Part shown: positions 62,086 through 64,000 of the stretch, piece by piece | Numbering within the stretch: position 1 is the stretch's first letter | How the letters are laid out: each line of letters starts with the position of its first letter | From: JAIOZK01 sp964468645 | GTDB taxonomy: Bacteria; Bacteroidota; Bacteroidia; Bacteroidales; JAIOZK01 | Direction: 5' to 3' | DNA length: 64,000 nt | NCBI GenBank assembly: GCA_964468645.1 | Contig: CAYXUU010000004.1 | Span: 62,001-126,000, forward strand | Made by a program: the position numbers and the translations under genes | Notes under the pieces: model-generated | What the model saw: only the letters and a program-made list of their open reading frames with translations | The model's database searches: none | What the model was told of the DNA's origin: nothing

Positions 62086-62901
62086 TTATTCCTGATCCGC
62101 TAACAAACTATCATAAAAATTTGAATAAGAATCAAGATAAGTTTCCATTGATTGATATTCGAGGATGGGTTTTTCAATAGTTCCAAGATAATCTTCTATT
62201 TCGGGGTTTATCTTTTCACTGCCAATAACCACTGCATCTGAATAATCAATAGACGCTTTGATCATGTTAACGTAATTTGGATTTTTATAGTGTTCAAGAT
62301 CCTTGTTGGTTATTCCGTCATATTTTATTTTACGGGCAAAGTTCTGACCGAGTGACTCGTCAAAACCATCATCATAAACCGAATAAACAACTTTGGAATC
62401 TGCGAAAAGTGGATTGTCTTTATAGGCAACTTTTATATAAAGCGGGACCAGGCTTGTCATCCAGCCATGACAGTGAACCAGGTCAGGGGCCCATCCTAAT
62501 TTTTTAACAGTTTCAATAACGCCTCTTGAAAAGAAAATGGCCCGTTCATCATTATCTTCATAAAATTTTTCGTTTTTATCCCTGATGGTTGCTTTTCTTA
62601 AGAAATAGTCTTCGTTGTCGATAAAGTAAATCTGCATTCGGGCCTGTTGTATGGAAGCAACTTTAATGATTAACGGGTGATCAGTATCATCAATGATCAA
62701 ATTCATGCCGGAAAGGCGTATTACTTCGTGTAACTGGTTCCTCCGCTCATTGATATTCCCAAATTTGGGCATGAAAGTTCTGATCTCTTTTCCTCTTTCC
62801 TGTATCCCCTGTGGAAGATGTCTTCCGATCAATCCCATAGGGCTTTCTTTCAGATATGGAGTAATTTCTTGCTCAACAAATAATACCCGTGCATTTTTCA
62901 T
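62086..62901 (-). CDS. glycogen/starch synthase, short GT5-type
   Basis: A 271-residue protein matching the N-terminal domain of GT5 glycogen/starch synthases: VLFVEQEITPYLKESPMG, the segment GIQERGKEIRTFMPKFGN and the catalytic-site-like DLVHCHGWMTSLVPLYIKVA. The C-terminal GT-B domain of full-length enzymes (about 480 residues) is missing, as in other short Bacteroidota members, so glycosyltransferase activity is uncertain. It heads the unit that continues into DUF4270. Confidence 0.85.
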   Translation of the reverse strand: MKNARVLFVEQEITPYLKESPMGLIGRHLPQGIQERGKEIRTFMPKFGNINERRNQLHEVIRLSGMNLIIDDTDHPLIIKVASIQQARMQIYFIDNEDYFLRKATIRDKNEKFYEDNDERAIFFSRGVIETVKKLGWAPDLVHCHGWMTSLVPLYIKVAYKDNPLFADSKVVYSVYDDGFDESLGQNFARKIKYDGITNKDLEHYKNPNYVNMIKASIDYSDAVVIGSEKINPEIEDYLGTIEKPILEYQSMETYLDSYSNFYDSLLADQE

Positions 62902-62929
62902 TCGTTCTTCCAGTTTAGATTTAGGGGTG

Positions 62930-62937
62930 CAAAATTA
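62930..62937 (-). promoter_or_regulatory. predicted -7 element of glycogen synthase-DUF4270 unit
   Basis: On the minus strand this reads TAATTTTG, matching TAnnTTTG, 28 bases before the start codon. Confidence 0.55.
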
Positions 62938-63111
62938 ATAAAAAATTGCCTATTATTCAATCAAATATATAATTGAGGCAGTGTTTCGACAAAAGAAGAA
63001 TCGTTTTCATAACATTCAGAACCGGAATGTTTGACCTCTTTACTGGTTTTTGTTGCCTAAAATTAATCTATGGAACCAAAGGAAACTTCAATGCCCCTGA
63101 AAGAAAATTGG

Positions 63112-64000
63112 TTAACCTCTGATAAATATAGCCTTGATAATGTGACTGGCCACTTGGGGATTTTCTTTTAGTCGCCTGGTAGAATAAGCAAACCATTGCT
63201 TTCCGAATGGAACATATACACGCATCCTGTGCCCTTTATTAACAATGGATTTCCTCAATTCCGGGGTTACACCATACAACATTTGAAATTCATACATTTC
63301 TTTCGGTACATTGTACTTTTTAATCAATTCATAGGCGCCCTTAACAAGGGGTTTGTCATGTGTTGCAATACCCGGATATAAACCATGTTCAAACATATAT
63401 TCAAGATCAAGCAAAAAATGTTTGTTAATTTCGTTATATTGTTTGTAGGCTATTTCTGCGGGCTCAACATAAATTCCCTTACACAGACGATAATTAACCG
63501 GATTTTTATCGGTATGTAAATCCATTAATCCTTTAATATCGTCAAGCGTTCTTTTCAGGTAAGACTGAAATACCAGGCCTACATTTTCAGGAAATTCCTT
63601 TTTTAATTTTCTGAACAAATCAATTTCCAGATCCGTACATTGTGAATCCTCCATATCCACCCTTACAAAGTTTTTATGCTTTGCTGCCAATGCAATGATC
63701 TCCCTAATATTCTGATAGCATGTTTCACTATCCAACAATAATCCGAACATGGTAGGTTTCAATGAATAATTACCATCAATATCTTCCGCCTGGATGCGTT
63801 GAATGATTTCAAGATACTGGTTCTTATTCTGCTCAGCCTGATCAAGATTGGTAATGAATTCGCCAAGCAGATCAATGGTTACCATAATCCCCTCTTTATT
63901 CAGTGCCCTGGAGGCTTTTATTGCATCATCTATGGTGGTGCCGGCAATATATCTTCTCGAAAACATCCATACAAATCGTTTAGGCATGTATGGCAATAGT
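63112..64000 (-). CDS. proline dehydrogenase (5' end beyond window)
   Basis: At least 295 residues of a flavin-dependent proline dehydrogenase that oxidises proline to pyrroline-5-carboxylate. Motifs are LVFQSYLKRTLDDIKGLMD, the substrate/flavin segment NYRLCKGIYVEPAEIAYK, FEHGLYPGIATHD, EFQMLYGVTPELR and RVYVPFGKQWFAYSTRRLKE near the C-terminus. The frame is still open at position 64000, so the true start lies outside. No P5C-dehydrogenase domain is fused at the C-terminus. Confidence 0.93.
   Translation of the reverse strand, partial: LLPYMPKRFVWMFSRRYIAGTTIDDAIKASRALNKEGIMVTIDLLGEFITNLDQAEQNKNQYLEIIQRIQAEDIDGNYSLKPTMFGLLLDSETCYQNIREIIALAAKHKNFVRVDMEDSQCTDLEIDLFRKLKKEFPENVGLVFQSYLKRTLDDIKGLMDLHTDKNPVNYRLCKGIYVEPAEIAYKQYNEINKHFLLDLEYMFEHGLYPGIATHDKPLVKGAYELIKKYNVPKEMYEFQMLYGVTPELRKSIVNKGHRMRVYVPFGKQWFAYSTRRLKENPQVASHIIKAIFIRG

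Noticed and set aside
63070..63171. 33-codon plus-strand frame starting MEPKETSMPLKENW
   Set aside because: It overlaps the end of the proline dehydrogenase gene antisense, has no clear ribosome binding site and shows no recognisable feature.

Overview
The window looks like a chromosomal segment of a Bacteroidota bacterium, probably of the Bacteroidales/Marinilabiliales type. Three things point there. Several secreted proteins end in type IX secretion (T9SS) sorting domains. The family set is characteristic (DUF4270, DUF4954, DUF3109, a short glycogen/starch synthase beside DUF4270 and glmS, a short AtpC). Many genes are preceded by the Bacteroidota promoter form TAnnTTTG, often with TTG or TTTG about 20 bases upstream. 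No rRNA genes, CRISPR array or intact insertion sequence were seen. One tRNA, tRNA-Leu(CAA), is present.

Region 1 (0.1-9.2 kb) is a beta-oxidation-like set: 3-hydroxyacyl-CoA dehydrogenase, thiolase, acyl-CoA dehydrogenase and etfB-etfA. A cold-shock protein, ElbB-like and nitronate monooxygenase/FabK-like genes lie among them. Two four-helix-bundle (23S IVP family) genes interrupt the set, one intact and one broken by an amber codon, both bordered by short-period tandem repeats. Region 2 (9.2-19.8 kb) holds the F1Fo ATP synthase in two same-strand blocks, atpDC and atpBEFHAG. Two lipoprotein-like genes on the opposite strand separate them, and a 16-bp hairpin with a T tail lies between atpE and atpF. 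Region 3 (19.9-24.5 kb) has a T9SS cargo protein, an XRE regulator, ferritin, a DUF3109 protein and ornithine carbamoyltransferase.

Region 4 (24.8-43.1 kb, nearly all on the minus strand) is the accessory island and the most unusual part. A tail-fibre-like secreted protein is followed six bases later by a 2301-residue SpvB/FG-GAP/RHS protein. That protein ends in a Hint autoprocessing domain with no toxin domain behind it. Its stop codon overlaps the start of a small four-helix membrane protein (TAATG). Downstream lie about 17 more small genes. Most encode divergent members of the same membrane family, which has an N-terminal Tyr-Ile-Phe-Tyr-Arg-like motif and two pairs of membrane helices. 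Mixed with them are two near-identical T9SS proteins carrying one YD repeat, broken RHS tails, transposase scraps, a duplicated two-gene cassette and an exact 111-bp repeat. It reads as a polymorphic RHS system that has grown by repeated cassette replacement, with the membrane proteins as candidate immunity or partner proteins. That function is inferred.

Region 5 (43.4-55.4 kb) returns to core genes: a lipoprotein, an M48 protease, a zinc-ribbon protein, glyS flanked by inverted repeats, an MFS transporter, prs-rplY-pth, tRNA-Leu, an S41 protease, Fe-type superoxide dismutase and nagB. Region 6 (55.4-64 kb) carries DUF4954, glmS followed by a PAS-HTH regulator, glycogen synthase-DUF4270, and a proline dehydrogenase that runs off the right edge. 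nagB and glmS catalyse opposing glucosamine-6-phosphate reactions and sit 3.4 kb apart. Many intergenic gaps hold long imperfect inverted repeats built from degenerate words of about ten bases.
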